Program-made: the position numbers and the translations under genes
From: Streptomyces katrae
Lineage (GTDB): Bacteria > Actinomycetota > Actinomycetes > Streptomycetales > Streptomycetaceae
Assembly (NCBI RefSeq): GCF_000717655.1
Contig: NZ_JNZY01000003.1
Coordinates: forward strand, 62,001-126,000
Reading direction: 5' to 3'
Length of the DNA stretch: 64,000 nucleotides
Notes under the pieces: model-generated
Told to the model about the DNA's origin: nothing
The model's input: only the letters and a program-made list of their open reading frames with translations
Databases searched by the model: none
Shown here: piece by piece, positions 1 through 8,920 of the stretch
How positions within the stretch are numbered: position 1 is the first letter of the stretch
Layout: the number at the start of each line of letters is the position of its first letter

Positions 1-413
1 CCCTCGGGGAGGGCGAGTCCGCAGACCGTACGGGTCTGCTCGTACTCGGCGAGGCCGGAGCCGGTGAGGTAGCCGCGGGCCACGCACTCGACCGGGACCA
101 TCTCGAGGCTCTTGCAGATCAGGGTGCGCCCGGCCCAGTCGGCGGGGGCGCCCTCGGGCAGCTCGGTGCCGATCACGTGGTTCGGGACGAGGTCCGCGAG
201 CTGGTCGAACCACCACAGGGAGAGCTGGGTCAGGACGCGGCCCTTGTCCGGGATCTCGGTGGGGAGCACCCAGTCGTACGCGGACATCCGGTCGCTGGCG
301 ACCATGACGAGGTTGCCGTCGCCGTCGCGGTAGAGGTCGCGCACCTTGCCGGTGTGGAGGTGGATGAGGCCGGGCACCTGAACCGGCTCGGGCTTTTCGA
401 CGAATCCGGACAC
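1..413 (-). CDS. purC: Phosphoribosylaminoimidazole-succinocarboxamide synthase, C-terminal end missing
   Basis: SAICAR synthase, which joins aspartate to CAIR in de novo purine synthesis (cytosol). The visible N-terminal 137 residues start with GTG at 413 (VSGFVEKPEP) and contain the family motifs GKVRDLY, ASDRMSAYDWVLPTEIPDKG and VPVECVARGYLTGSG, including the substrate-binding lysine and arginine region. The gene runs off the left edge, so roughly the second half is not in view. purD lies about 3.7 kb away on the same strand, the usual loose purine neighbourhood of Streptomyces. Identification is by motif and is firm. Confidence 0.93.
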   Translation of the reverse strand, partial: MSGFVEKPEPVQVPGLIHLHTGKVRDLYRDGDGNLVMVASDRMSAYDWVLPTEIPDKGRVLTQLSLWWFDQLADLVPNHVIGTELPEGAPADWAGRTLICKSLEMVPVECVARGYLTGSGLAEYEQTRTVCGLALPE

Positions 414-494
414 GGGGTCTCCCTGTGGTTCTGTACGAGCGCAGCCCCATTCTCCCGTACCGGTTCGCGATCGGGGACAACAGGTCCGGGTCGG

Positions 495-1973
495 TCAGTC
501 CCGCTTGCAGATCCGGTCGAGGAGGTTGGCGGTGGCCCGCTGGATCCGTTCGTCGACATGGCCGGGGCGGTCGAGGGCCGGGGACCAGGCGAACGTGCCG
601 GACGCGAAGACCAGCGCCCCGCTCGGGGCCCGGTACAGGGAGGTCTCCTGGTGGCGCTTCGCGCCCTCGCTGTCGAGGTACGGGGAGTGCGCGAGCAGGA
701 TCCGGTCCTGGTGCTCGGGGAGCTGGGTGCGCGGGAAGTACCGGTCGGCCTCGCCGGCGACCAGACCGGGGAGCTCGTCGTTCTCGGCGGCGCCGGTGGA
801 GTCCCAGAGCCAGTGCGTGGCATTGCGCACGATCAGGGGCGCGGGCTCGGGGACCCGCCCTGCGTACTGGATGCCGAGCAGCTGCTGCTCCGGGCGGTCG
901 ATCTCGCGCCAGAGGCCGGGGCGGCCGGGGCCGCGGCGTTTTCGGCAGGTGAGCAGCCGGTCTTCGACCCCGGAGGGGGAGGGGCCCAGCTCGACCTGCC
1001 AGTACATGGTGTTGGCGGAGAGGAAGACGAGCGAGGTGCCGTGGCCGCGGGCGCGCTCGGCGGTGCGGCGCATGGGGGCCGACCAGTACTCGTCGTGGCC
1101 GGGGAAGACCAGGCCCCGGTAGCGGGTGGGGTCGACGCGGCCGGCGTGCAGATCGCGGGTGTCCGCGTAGGCGAGGTCGTAGCCGTAGCGCTCCGCCCAG
1201 CGGATGAAGTCGTAGGCGTGGCCCACGTGCAGGGGCAGTCCGGCGCCGGCGTAGGGCCGGTCGAAGGAGACCGTGACGGCCGCGTCCCGCTCGCCGAGCA
1301 GCCGGCCCTCGTCGTCCCAGGCGTGGTAGAGGCTCGCACCGGTCCGCCCGTCCTCGGGATAGAGGTTGTAGGCCTGCCAGGTGATGTCGGGCAGCAGCAG
1401 GAGGAGGTCCGCGGGGTGGTCGTCGCGGACGGTGAACGGGATGTGGGACCGGTACCCGTCGGCGGTGGTGAGGACGGCGACGTAGGCGCCGACGCTCCAG
1501 TAGGAGGGGACCTGGAGCCGCCAGGAGAGCCACCAGTGGTGGCAGGAGACGGTGCGGTCGGCGGTGAGCGGGGCCGGCTGGACGATGCCGGAGAGCCGGG
1601 GGCTGGTGGTGATCTTGGAGGCGCCGTCGCCGCCGTAGTGGCCGATGCGGTAGACGTCGACGGAGAACTGCTGGGGCGGGTCCACGGTGATGTGGAAGTC
1701 GATGGCCTCGCCGGGGGCGACGGCGCCGGTGGAGGCGAACCCCTTGATCTGCCGGTGCACGTCGTCGGCGGTGCGCGGGCCGCCGTTGCTGCGGGCGCGC
1801 GGGTTCTGGCCGGGGGCCAGGGCCGGGTCCACGTACCAGGGCACGACCTGTCCGGTGTCGTCGAAGTAGAGCTCGCTGCCCCGGAACCACGGCAGCGGTC
1901 CCTGGCCGAAGGGGTCGGTCACCGCGTGCGCGAGCGCCCCTGACTCCCATCGCCGGATCTGGTCCGCACCCAT
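495..1973 (-). CDS. N,N-dimethylformamidase beta subunit-like protein
   Basis: A 492-residue cytosolic protein (no signal peptide) resembling the large-subunit C-terminal domain of N,N-dimethylformamidase, a family common in actinobacteria but rarely characterised. Visible traits are a central VDVYRIGHYGGDGA segment, DLLLLLPDITWQAYNLYP, and a later segment with VFPGHDEYWSAPMR and SLVFLSANTMYWQVE. ATG at 1973 follows a purine-rich Shine-Dalgarno run (GGGGAGAGGG). The substrate cannot be told from sequence. The true enzyme needs a small alpha subunit, and none is adjacent. It lies between purC and a membrane protein on the same strand, but gaps of 80 and 200 bp argue against tight coupling. Confidence 0.75.
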   Translation of the reverse strand: MGADQIRRWESGALAHAVTDPFGQGPLPWFRGSELYFDDTGQVVPWYVDPALAPGQNPRARSNGGPRTADDVHRQIKGFASTGAVAPGEAIDFHITVDPPQQFSVDVYRIGHYGGDGASKITTSPRLSGIVQPAPLTADRTVSCHHWWLSWRLQVPSYWSVGAYVAVLTTADGYRSHIPFTVRDDHPADLLLLLPDITWQAYNLYPEDGRTGASLYHAWDDEGRLLGERDAAVTVSFDRPYAGAGLPLHVGHAYDFIRWAERYGYDLAYADTRDLHAGRVDPTRYRGLVFPGHDEYWSAPMRRTAERARGHGTSLVFLSANTMYWQVELGPSPSGVEDRLLTCRKRRGPGRPGLWREIDRPEQQLLGIQYAGRVPEPAPLIVRNATHWLWDSTGAAENDELPGLVAGEADRYFPRTQLPEHQDRILLAHSPYLDSEGAKRHQETSLYRAPSGALVFASGTFAWSPALDRPGHVDERIQRATANLLDRICKRD

Positions 1974-2181
1974 ACCCTCTCCCCTCCCTCGCTCCCCCGA
2001 ACGGTCTCTGTTTCATGCCGATGCGGCCCGGTTCCAGGACATCGAACCGTGACCGGTCCCAGCACATCACATAACGCACTCATTCCGTCACCGTTCGCCA
2101 TATCCGGAGCCACATCGCGAGCCCACATCCGGAGCCGCGGAGTGCCGGGCGGCCGGGGCACGCGGGCCGGGGCGGGCGCGG

Positions 2182-3783
2182 TCACACCAGTCGGACGGGC
2201 TTCTCCGGGCGGACCCCGAGGGCGGCGAGCCAGTCGCGCAGGGGTGCTGCGTCGCCCTCCTCCACCAGGCTCAGCACCCGGGGGGCCAGGTCCGCGCGGC
2301 GTTCGCCGCCGATCAGGAGGACCGGGCCGTCCAGCCAGTCCAGGCCGGGCGCGGCATCGGCCGAGTCCACGGCCGCGGCGCACACCATCGCCGTCACGTG
2401 GTCGGCGAGCAGGTCCCGCCCGCTGCGGGGCGGCTGGAGCGGGAACAGCGGCACGGCGTCCGCCCCCCGCGCCACCCCGGCTCCCGTGGCGCCTGCGGAA
2501 CGTTCCTCCCTGGCCACGTCACCGCTGAGCAGTCCGGCCAGCGCCTCCCCGGCGGCGCCCTCGCCGACCGCATCCGCGAGATAGCCCAGCACCCGGTCCA
2601 GCGTGGGACCTTGGCCGGCAGGCACGGCGAGGGCGTCCAGCGCCGCATGCAGCCGGGCGGCCTCGGCGCGCCATTTGCGGTCCACGACCTCCTCCGGATA
2701 CGCCGCCCAGTCCACCGGCGACCAGTCCGGACCGGCCTCGGCCGGCCCGCCGTGGAAGAGCCGCGCGGCCAGCAGCGAAGCCGCCTCGTCGACCGCTCCG
2801 GGCCGCTCCAGCAGATCGCACGCGGGCCGCTCGCCCAGCCGCGAGGTGAACCCCTCGGCCAGCCGGTCCCGCCGGGACAGCTCGGTCAGCGCGGAGACGA
2901 CCCCTGCGTCGAGGTGCGCCGGCCAGCGGCCCATCCGCCACGCGGGCAGCGCGACCCGGGTCAGCAGCCGGTCCCAGCCCGCATAGGCGAGGCCGACCTG
3001 TTCCTGGGCGACGATGCGCAGCCCGTAATCCACACCCTGTGCACGGTCCGAGGCGGCGGCGGCCACCCCGCGCTCCATCTCGGCGGCATCCGCCTGGCAC
3101 AACCGCAGCAGCAGCCGGGCCGGCCGGCCGATCCAGCCGAGGCCGGGCCGGCTGCCCACGTCCACCGCGGCATCGAGCCCGCGGACGAAGCCCCGGGCAT
3201 CGGCTATGTCCGGATGCGCGGAAGGGCCCGTACCGGCGACGACCGGCGCCAGGACCGCCCGCAGCTCGGCGACCCGCATCCACCACAGGAACGGCGAGCC
3301 GATCACCAGCACGGGAGCCGCGCCCGGCTCCGACTCGCGGCCGCCGGATATGCCGCCGCGGCGGTGCGCCGCATGCGTACGGTCCTCGAGCCAGCTGTCG
3401 CAGTCCGGGGTCAGGGCTATGGCGGAGGGCACGGGCACGTCCATCCGGTCGGCCAGATCCCGCACCAGCCGGTAGAGGTCGGGCGCGGCGGTCTCCGGCA
3501 GCGGCACCGTCGGCGTCACGGCCGGGCTCGCCCGCAGCACCACGGCGGCGAACGCCCCGCCGGCGAGGAGCACCAGCACCGCGACCACACACACGACGAG
3601 GGTCACCACGGGCCAGGGATCCCCGGCCAGCCGGCCCGTCATACGGGCGCTCAGCAGCACCACCGCGAGGGCGGCGGGCAGCACCCCGAGGGCCGTCGCC
3701 CGGCTGCGCACGCGCAGCACGGCCAAGGCCCGGGAGCGCGCGGACGGCGCGCCCACTTCCACGATCGAACCGGTTCCGGACAC
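2182..3783 (-). CDS. Membrane protein with degenerate M48 (HtpX-like) peptidase layout
   Basis: A 533-residue protein with two N-terminal membrane segments (about residues 30-50 and 58-85), then a cytosolic region with the order of an M48 metalloprotease: PDLYRLVRDLADRMDVPVPSAIAL, VLVIGSPFLWWM, then ELRAVLAPVVAGTG where HtpX-type enzymes have ELxAVLAHExxH. The zinc-binding HExxH is absent, so if related it should be catalytically dead. Start is GTG 3783 behind a GAGGGGG run. Very rich in Ala, Arg and Leu. Function unknown; relatives are annotated as hypothetical membrane proteins. The M48 link is my reading of the segment order, not a database match. Confidence 0.65.
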   Translation of the reverse strand: MSGTGSIVEVGAPSARSRALAVLRVRSRATALGVLPAALAVVLLSARMTGRLAGDPWPVVTLVVCVVAVLVLLAGGAFAAVVLRASPAVTPTVPLPETAAPDLYRLVRDLADRMDVPVPSAIALTPDCDSWLEDRTHAAHRRGGISGGRESEPGAAPVLVIGSPFLWWMRVAELRAVLAPVVAGTGPSAHPDIADARGFVRGLDAAVDVGSRPGLGWIGRPARLLLRLCQADAAEMERGVAAAASDRAQGVDYGLRIVAQEQVGLAYAGWDRLLTRVALPAWRMGRWPAHLDAGVVSALTELSRRDRLAEGFTSRLGERPACDLLERPGAVDEAASLLAARLFHGGPAEAGPDWSPVDWAAYPEEVVDRKWRAEAARLHAALDALAVPAGQGPTLDRVLGYLADAVGEGAAGEALAGLLSGDVAREERSAGATGAGVARGADAVPLFPLQPPRSGRDLLADHVTAMVCAAAVDSADAAPGLDWLDGPVLLIGGERRADLAPRVLSLVEEGDAAPLRDWLAALGVRPEKPVRLV

Positions 3784-4014
3784 GGCCGGACCTCACCCCC
3801 TCTGCCCTGCGGCGGTTTTGCTCACTCCCCCACTGTGACACCCGCCACTGACATCGCAATGCCGGTGGGCCAAGTGCCGGAATGCTTGCGCCGCACCCTA
3901 GTTGGGGACCGTTCGGCAGTCAGCAGGACCGGGCGACCATCACCCGATGGAATGGCTTTGGGTAAAGGTGGCTGCGTTCGAACGCGGCCGGATGCACTCG
4001 CACGCGAACACGCG

Positions 4015-4053
4015 CGCGGGCCCGGGCGCACAGAGGTGCGCACCGGGCCCGCG
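4015..4053 (-). terminator. Stem-loop terminator after purD
   Basis: Inverted repeat CGCGGGCCCGG ... CCGGGCCCGCG (11-bp arms) with an inner GCGCA/TGCGC stem, 18 bp past the purD stop on the minus strand. No T-run follows, as is usual for actinobacterial terminators. The rest of the 288-bp gap up to the membrane protein gene at 3783 shows nothing recognisable. Confidence 0.65.
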
Positions 4054-4071
4054 TCGCGACCGCCCCGCTGC

Positions 4072-5325
4072 TCAGCGGCCTTCGGCCGCCCTGGCGGCGA
4101 TGTCCGTACGGTGCTGGGAGCCGTCCAGCCGGATCCGCGCGACGGCCTTATACGCCTTCTCGCGGGCCTGTGCCAGATCGGAACCGGTCGCCGTCACCGA
4201 GAGCACGCGGCCGCCCGCGCTGACGACGGCGTCGCCCTCGCGCCGGGTCCCGGCGTGCAGCACGTACGCGTCGGGACCGTCCTGCGCGGCCACCTCGGCC
4301 AGGCCCTCGATCGGGTCCCCGGTGCGCGGGGTCTCCGGGTAGTTGTGGGAGGCGATGACCACGGTGACGGCCGCGTCCTCGCGCCAGCACAGCGGCGGCT
4401 GCGCGTCCAGCGTGCCGTTGGCCGCGTTCAGCAGCACGCTCGCGAGCGGGGTGCGCAGCCGGGCCAGGACCACCTGGGTCTCGGGGTCGCCGAAGCGGGC
4501 GTTGAACTCGATGACGCGGACGCCGCGCGAGGTGATCGCGAGGCCTGCGTACAGCAGCCCGGAGAACGGGGTGCCGCGGTGGCGCAGCTCGTCCACGGTC
4601 GGCTGGAGGACGGTCTCCATGACCTCGTCGACCAGCTTCGGGTCGGCCCAGGGCAGTGGCGAGTACGCGCCCATGCCGCCGGTGTTGGGGCCCTCGTCGC
4701 CGTCGAGCGCGCGCTTGAAGTCCTGCGCGGGCTGGAGCGGCAGCACGGTGACGCCGTCGGTGATGGCGAAGAGGGAGACCTCGGGGCCGTCGAGGTACTC
4801 CTCGATGACGACGCGGTCGCAGCCGAGCGCGTGCGCGCGGGCGGCGGCCAGGTCTTCGGTGACCACGACGCCCTTGCCGGCGGCGAGGCCGTCGTCCTTG
4901 ACGACGTACGGGGCGCCGAAGGCGTCGAGGGCCGCGTCCACCTCTTCGGGGGTGGTGCAGACGTAGCTGCGCGCGGTCGGGACGCCGGCCGCGGCCATCA
5001 CGTCCTTGGCGAACGCCTTGGAGCCCTCCAGCTGCGCCGCTTCCGCGGACGGGCCGAAGACGGGGATGCCCGCGGCGCGGACGGCGTCGGAGACGCCGGC
5101 GACCAGGGGGGCCTCCGGGCCGACGACGACCAGGCCGGCGCCGAGCTCGGTGGCGAGGCGGGCCACGGCCGCGCCGTCGAGGGCGTCGACCGGGCGCAGC
5201 TCCGCCACCTCGGCGATGCCGGCATTGCCGGGAGCGCAGTACAGCGCGTTGACGTCGGGGTCGAGGGACAGAGAGCGGCACAGGGCATGTTCGCGGGCGC
5301 CGCCGCCGATGACGAGGACCTTCAC
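4072..5325 (-). CDS. purD: Phosphoribosylamine-glycine ligase
   Basis: GAR synthetase, the second step of de novo purine synthesis: ATP-dependent ligation of glycine to phosphoribosylamine. 417 residues, close to the usual 420-430. N-terminal [19 protein letters not shown] is the GARS-N signature. The ATP-grasp domain carries [29 protein letters not shown] and the hallmark [12 protein letters not shown], then [14 protein letters not shown] (metal-binding E and N). ATG start at 5325. It is followed by a strong stem-loop and preceded by a 60-bp gap after the dnaX stop, so it could be co-transcribed with dnaX. Confidence 0.97.
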   Translation of the reverse strand: MKVLVIGGGAREHALCRSLSLDPDVNALYCAPGNAGIAEVAELRPVDALDGAAVARLATELGAGLVVVGPEAPLVAGVSDAVRAAGIPVFGPSAEAAQLEGSKAFAKDVMAAAGVPTARSYVCTTPEEVDAALDAFGAPYVVKDDGLAAGKGVVVTEDLAAARAHALGCDRVVIEEYLDGPEVSLFAITDGVTVLPLQPAQDFKRALDGDEGPNTGGMGAYSPLPWADPKLVDEVMETVLQPTVDELRHRGTPFSGLLYAGLAITSRGVRVIEFNARFGDPETQVVLARLRTPLASVLLNAANGTLDAQPPLCWREDAAVTVVIASHNYPETPRTGDPIEGLAEVAAQDGPDAYVLHAGTRREGDAVVSAGGRVLSVTATGSDLAQAREKAYKAVARIRLDGSQHRTDIAARAAEGR

Positions 5326-5385
5326 GCCATGCAGCCTAGCCCGCGTGGCGCGATGCCTTTCGTGCGGCCACCCAATGAGACGGCC

Positions 5386-7608
5386 CTACTCGTTCGTGTA
5401 TTCCTCCACAACCGTGGCTCCGAGCTCGCGCACGATGAGGTCGTGTCCGGTCAGGGCGCTCTCGACGAGGTCGGGATCATCCTCTTCCGGTACGTCGTCC
5501 TCGGGCGCGACCGGCGGGGGCGCCTGCTGTACGGGGGGCTGCGGCGCGGAGGCGCCCTGCTGGGGCGGCTGCGGCTGCTGCGGCGGCTGGTACGGCTGCG
5601 ACGGGGCGGGAGCGTGCTGCGCCGGGGTCGTAGGAGCCTGGGCGGCCGACGGCGGGCTGTAGGCGGGCCCGGCCGGGGCGGAGTACGCGGACGGAGCCGG
5701 GGCCGGCTGGCCTCCGCCCCCTCCCACCACGGCGTCGATCTTCCAGTTGACCTGGAACTGCTCGGCCAGAACGGCCTTGAGCACGTCCTCACTGCCGCTG
5801 CTCGCGAAGTTGTCGCGGGCTCCGGCGTTGGGGAAGCCGAGCTGCAGGGTCGTCCCGTCGAAGCCGGTGACCTGGGCGTTCTGGCTGAGCAGGATCCAGG
5901 TGAAGCGGCGGCGGTTCTTGACGGCCTCGAGGACGCCGGGCCACATCGCCTGGACCTGCCCGGCGCCGGCGGCCATGCCGGGCGACGGGGCGGCGGCCGG
6001 AGCGGGGGCGGCCGGAGCCGGAGCCGGGGCAGCGGCCGCGGGCTGGCCCGAGCCGGGCGCGGCGGCGCTGGGCCAGGCACCGGCGGCGGGGGCGGACGCG
6101 GCGGGAGCCGGGGCGGAAGCGGCGGCTCCGGGCCAGGCACCGGGGGCACCGCCACCAGGCTGCGCGGCCCCGGGCCACGCACCGGGGGCGGGCGCACCAG
6201 GGGCCTGCACAGGAGCGGGAGCGGGAGCCGGGGGCTGGACGGGAGCCCGGACCGGTGCCGGAGCCGGCTCGGCCGGGGCCTCCGGCTCGGGAGCCCGTAC
6301 GGCCGCAGCGGCGGCCCGTGCGGCGGCGACCGCGCCGCCGGGCCCGGCCGGGGCCATGGCATGCGCCTCGGGCCCGGGCACGTACCCCATGGCGGGCCCG
6401 CCGGCCGGGGCGGCGGCCATGCCGACGGCACCGGTGGCGCCGGGCGCGAACCCGCTCCGCTCCAGACGGTCGAGCCTGGCCTGGAACGACCGCTCGTCGT
6501 CGAAGGCGGCGGGCAGCAGCACCCGGGCGCAGATCAGCTCGAGCTGGAGCCGCGGCGAGGTCGCACCGCGCATCTCGGTGAGCCCGGTGTTGACCAGATC
6601 GGCGGCGCGGCTCAGCTCGGCGGCGCCGAACACGGACGCCTGGGCCTGCATCCGCTCGACGACATCGGCGGGGGCGTCGATGAGCCCCTTCTCCCCGGCG
6701 TCGGGCACGGCGGCCAGGATCACCAGGTCCCGCAGCCGCTCCAGCAGGTCGGCGACGAAGCGGCGGGGGTCGTTGCCGCCCTCGACCACCCGGTCGACGA
6801 CCTCGAAGGCGGCCGCCCCGTCCCCGGAGGCGAAGGCGTCGACGACGGAGTCGAGCAGCGACCCGTCGGTGTACCCGAGCAGGGAGGTGGCCATGGCATA
6901 CGTCACACCGTCCTCGGCGGCACCGGCGAGGAGCTGGTCCATGACGGACATGGAGTCACGCACGGACCCGGCGCCGGCCCGCACGACGAGCGGCAACACG
7001 CCGTCCTCGACCTTGGCCCCCTCGCGTCCGCAGACCTCGCCGAGGTAGTCCCGCAGCGTGCCGGGCGGCACGAGCCGGAACGGATAGTGGTGCGTCCGGG
7101 ACCGGATGGTCCCGATGACCTTCTCCGGCTCCGTGGTGGCGAAGATGAACTTGAGGTGCTCCGGCGGCTCCTCGACCACCTTCAGCAGGGCGTTGAAGCC
7201 CGCCGAGGTGACCATGTGGGCCTCGTCGATGATGTAGATCTTGTAGCGGCTGGAGGCGGGCCCGAAGAAGGCCTTCTCCCGCAGGTCACGGGCGTCGTCC
7301 ACACCACCGTGCGAGGCCGCGTCGATCTCGATGACGTCGATCGACCCCGGCCCGTTGCGCGCCAGGTCCTTGCAGGACTGGCATGCGCCGCAGGGCTCGG
7401 GAGTGGGGCCCTGCTCACAGTTCAGGCACCGTGCCAGGATCCGCGCGCTGGTGGTCTTGCCACAGCCTCGGGGCCCGCTGAACAGGTACGCGTGATTGAC
7501 CCGGTTGTTCCGCAGGGCCTGCATCAGGGGGACAGTGACATGCTCCTGTCCGATGACCTCGGCGAACGACTCGGGGCGGTAGCGGCGGTACAGCGCAAGG
7601 GACGACAC
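5386..7608 (-). CDS. dnaX: DNA polymerase III gamma/tau subunit
   Basis: Clamp-loader ATPase subunit of the replicative polymerase. From GTG 7608 the protein (740 aa) begins VSSLALYRRYRPESFAEVIGQ, the conserved start of DnaX; the frame stays open upstream to 7710, but that part lies inside the SRP RNA gene, so the short start is chosen. Walker A GPRGCGKT at residues 45-52, zinc cysteines at 64, 73, 76 and 79, Walker B IIDEAHM near 127. After the AAA+ and collar domains (to about 390) comes a long Pro/Ala/Gly-rich linker, then a folded tau C-terminal segment (WPGVLEAVKNRRRFTWILL) and a Gln/Pro-rich tail. No A-run frameshift signal for a gamma form is obvious. Confidence 0.96.
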   Translation of the reverse strand: MSSLALYRRYRPESFAEVIGQEHVTVPLMQALRNNRVNHAYLFSGPRGCGKTTSARILARCLNCEQGPTPEPCGACQSCKDLARNGPGSIDVIEIDAASHGGVDDARDLREKAFFGPASSRYKIYIIDEAHMVTSAGFNALLKVVEEPPEHLKFIFATTEPEKVIGTIRSRTHHYPFRLVPPGTLRDYLGEVCGREGAKVEDGVLPLVVRAGAGSVRDSMSVMDQLLAGAAEDGVTYAMATSLLGYTDGSLLDSVVDAFASGDGAAAFEVVDRVVEGGNDPRRFVADLLERLRDLVILAAVPDAGEKGLIDAPADVVERMQAQASVFGAAELSRAADLVNTGLTEMRGATSPRLQLELICARVLLPAAFDDERSFQARLDRLERSGFAPGATGAVGMAAAPAGGPAMGYVPGPEAHAMAPAGPGGAVAAARAAAAAVRAPEPEAPAEPAPAPVRAPVQPPAPAPAPVQAPGAPAPGAWPGAAQPGGGAPGAWPGAAASAPAPAASAPAAGAWPSAAAPGSGQPAAAAPAPAPAAPAPAAAPSPGMAAGAGQVQAMWPGVLEAVKNRRRFTWILLSQNAQVTGFDGTTLQLGFPNAGARDNFASSGSEDVLKAVLAEQFQVNWKIDAVVGGGGGQPAPAPSAYSAPAGPAYSPPSAAQAPTTPAQHAPAPSQPYQPPQQPQPPQQGASAPQPPVQQAPPPVAPEDDVPEEDDPDLVESALTGHDLIVRELGATVVEEYTNE

Positions 7609-7681
7609 GTCTACGAGGTTATCCGGGCCCACCGACAAAGACTCCCCGCCGACGGTCCCGCCGGCCGCCCCGGAACGCAAA

Positions 7682-7771
7682 GCGCCCCTCACGCACCCGC
7701 CAGAGCCCACTTACCCTTGCTGCCTTCCGGCCCTGGGGGAGTTGGGTGAGATAGCGCCACGTGAGGGGCTG
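7682..7771 (-). ncRNA. ffs: Signal recognition particle RNA (4.5S, bacterial small type)
   Basis: Read on the minus strand this segment contains the universal SRP domain IV sequence, CAGGGCCGGAAGGCAGCAAGGG, the Ffh-binding loop (compare GGTCCGGAAGGAAGCAG in E. coli). The ends pair: GCCCCTCACG near the 5' end with CGTGAGGGGC near the 3' end (forward 7760-7769 and 7684-7693). That gives a single long hairpin of about 90 nt, the size of Streptomyces 4.5S RNA. TAGGGT just upstream (7778-7783) could be the -10 box. It sits immediately upstream of dnaX. Exact ends are uncertain by a few bases. Confidence 0.9.
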
Positions 7772-7866
7772 GGCCCCACCCTAGCGGATGTGAGCCCCCG
7801 GAATCGACCCGCCCCCACCCCGGACCCCGACCTGTTCCCCGCCCGGATCCCCCGCAGACGATCACG

Positions 7867-7897
7867 TTCGCGAGCACCCCTCAACGTCTTGTATTGT
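7867..7897 (+). promoter_or_regulatory. Probable promoter of tRNA-Ser(GGA)
   Basis: TTCGCG (7867-7872) and TATTGT (7892-7897) separated by 19 bp place a start site within a base or two of the mature tRNA 5' end at 7905. The same two hexamers recur with 17-bp spacing upstream of the tRNA-Arg gene near 40.65 kb. Inferred from pattern only. Confidence 0.4.
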
Positions 7898-7904
7898 TTG
7901 CGGC

Positions 7905-7989
7905 GGAGGATTCGCCTAGTGGCCTAGGGCGCACGCTTGGAAAGCGTGTTGGGGGCAACCCCTCACGAGTTCGAATCTCGTATCCTCCG
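7905..7989 (+). tRNA. tRNA-Ser, anticodon GGA
   Basis: Class II tRNA of 85 nt. Acceptor stem GGAGGAT pairs with ATCCTCC, discriminator G, no encoded CCA. The anticodon loop CTTGGAAAG gives GGA (reads UCC/UCU). The long variable arm around TTGGGGGCAACCCC and the T loop GTTCGAATC are intact. Confidence 0.96.
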
Positions 7990-8009
7990 CACTCGCCCAC
8001 CAGGGCAAC

Positions 8010-8042
8010 GAAGGACCCGACCGCACAGCGGCCGGGTCCTTC
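8010..8042. terminator. Stem-loop between tRNA-Ser(GGA) and the DUF1326 gene
   Basis: GAAGGACCC ... GGGTCCTTC with further inner pairing (CCGC/GCGG) lies between convergent transcripts: the tRNA on the plus strand and the DUF1326 gene on the minus strand. It can serve both. Confidence 0.75.
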
Positions 8043-8081
8043 GTCATTCTGCTGTCGGTGGCCCTGTTGGGCGGGGCGAGC

Positions 8082-8735
8082 CTAGTCGGGCCCGGTCCAG
8101 TCGAAGGTGATGTGCTTGCTCGACTGGCCTTCCCTGCTCCACCGGAAGCCATGGGCATCGGCGCGGTCCGCTGTCGAGCGGCCCCAGGTCGCGACCTGGC
8201 CCGGTCCGGTCTCGGCGCCCGGCAGGTTGGTCGACTGCACGCGAGCGCCCTCCGGAGTGGTGGGTCCGGTGAGTGCCTGCGCGCCCGCCTCGACCCGGCC
8301 GGGCACCACGGCCCGCCAGCTCGAGAGGTCGTCGGCGACCTCCACCTCGATGGGGGCGAACTCCATGCCGCGCATCTCCGCACCCATCATGCGCACCATC
8401 TCTGCCGGCCAGCTGCCCGCCTGGCCACCGAAGATCATCTGGAGCGCTTCGCGCTGCGCGTCGTCGGCGCGCTCGTCGACGAACACCGCCGCGTACGTGT
8501 CGGAGTGTTCGGCCCATATGTTGCCGACGAAGGAGCCCAGCATCAGCACGTTGAGGCCGTCCAGAGGTACGTCGCCGTACCGTCCCTCGCGGATGTGCCA
8601 CGCCAGGATGCCGTCGCAATCGCCGTAGGTGGGCAGCTGCGCGAACGAGCAGGGGCAGGGCACGTTGCACTTACAGGTGTCGAACCAGTCGCCCGCCGCG
8701 TGCCATCTCGGAACGGTCGCCGTCGTCTCGGACAT
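8082..8735 (-). CDS. DUF1326 domain protein
   Basis: A 217-residue soluble protein of the DUF1326 family, function unknown. The N-terminus carries a dense cysteine motif, WFDTCKCNVPCPCSF (four Cys within ten residues), typical of the family and suggestive of metal or redox chemistry. Also visible: GNIWAEHSDTYAAVFVDERAD and a C-terminal GFRWSREGQSSKHITFDW. ATG 8735 is preceded by GAGGAGG and GGGAG. It is transcribed away from the DUF2182 gene at 8921 with 185 bp between them. These two families often occur side by side in bacteria, so a shared job is likely. Confidence 0.85.
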   Translation of the reverse strand: MSETTATVPRWHAAGDWFDTCKCNVPCPCSFAQLPTYGDCDGILAWHIREGRYGDVPLDGLNVLMLGSFVGNIWAEHSDTYAAVFVDERADDAQREALQMIFGGQAGSWPAEMVRMMGAEMRGMEFAPIEVEVADDLSSWRAVVPGRVEAGAQALTGPTTPEGARVQSTNLPGAETGPGQVATWGRSTADRADAHGFRWSREGQSSKHITFDWTGPD

Positions 8736-8920
8736 CTCCCTGCCTCCTCGTGACTTGCACCGGCCCTCGTCCCGGGAGGACGGCGATGCCCCCCTGAAGA
8801 CTCACCGGCCACGCCCGGGTCGTACAGGTCTCTCCACGTCGATTATCCCCCCGCCACGGCCGCCCGGAGGGGCCTGGTTCCGCCCGCGCACGAACACCTC
8901 TGCCGTGATGTGCTGGAAGC

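Noticed and set aside
2398..7749. 1783-codon open frame on the plus strand
   Set aside because: It runs antisense through purD, dnaX and the M48-like gene. Such frames arise from the codon bias of GC-rich genes on the other strand; the protein is Arg/Gly/Val-rich with no domain or ribosome site.
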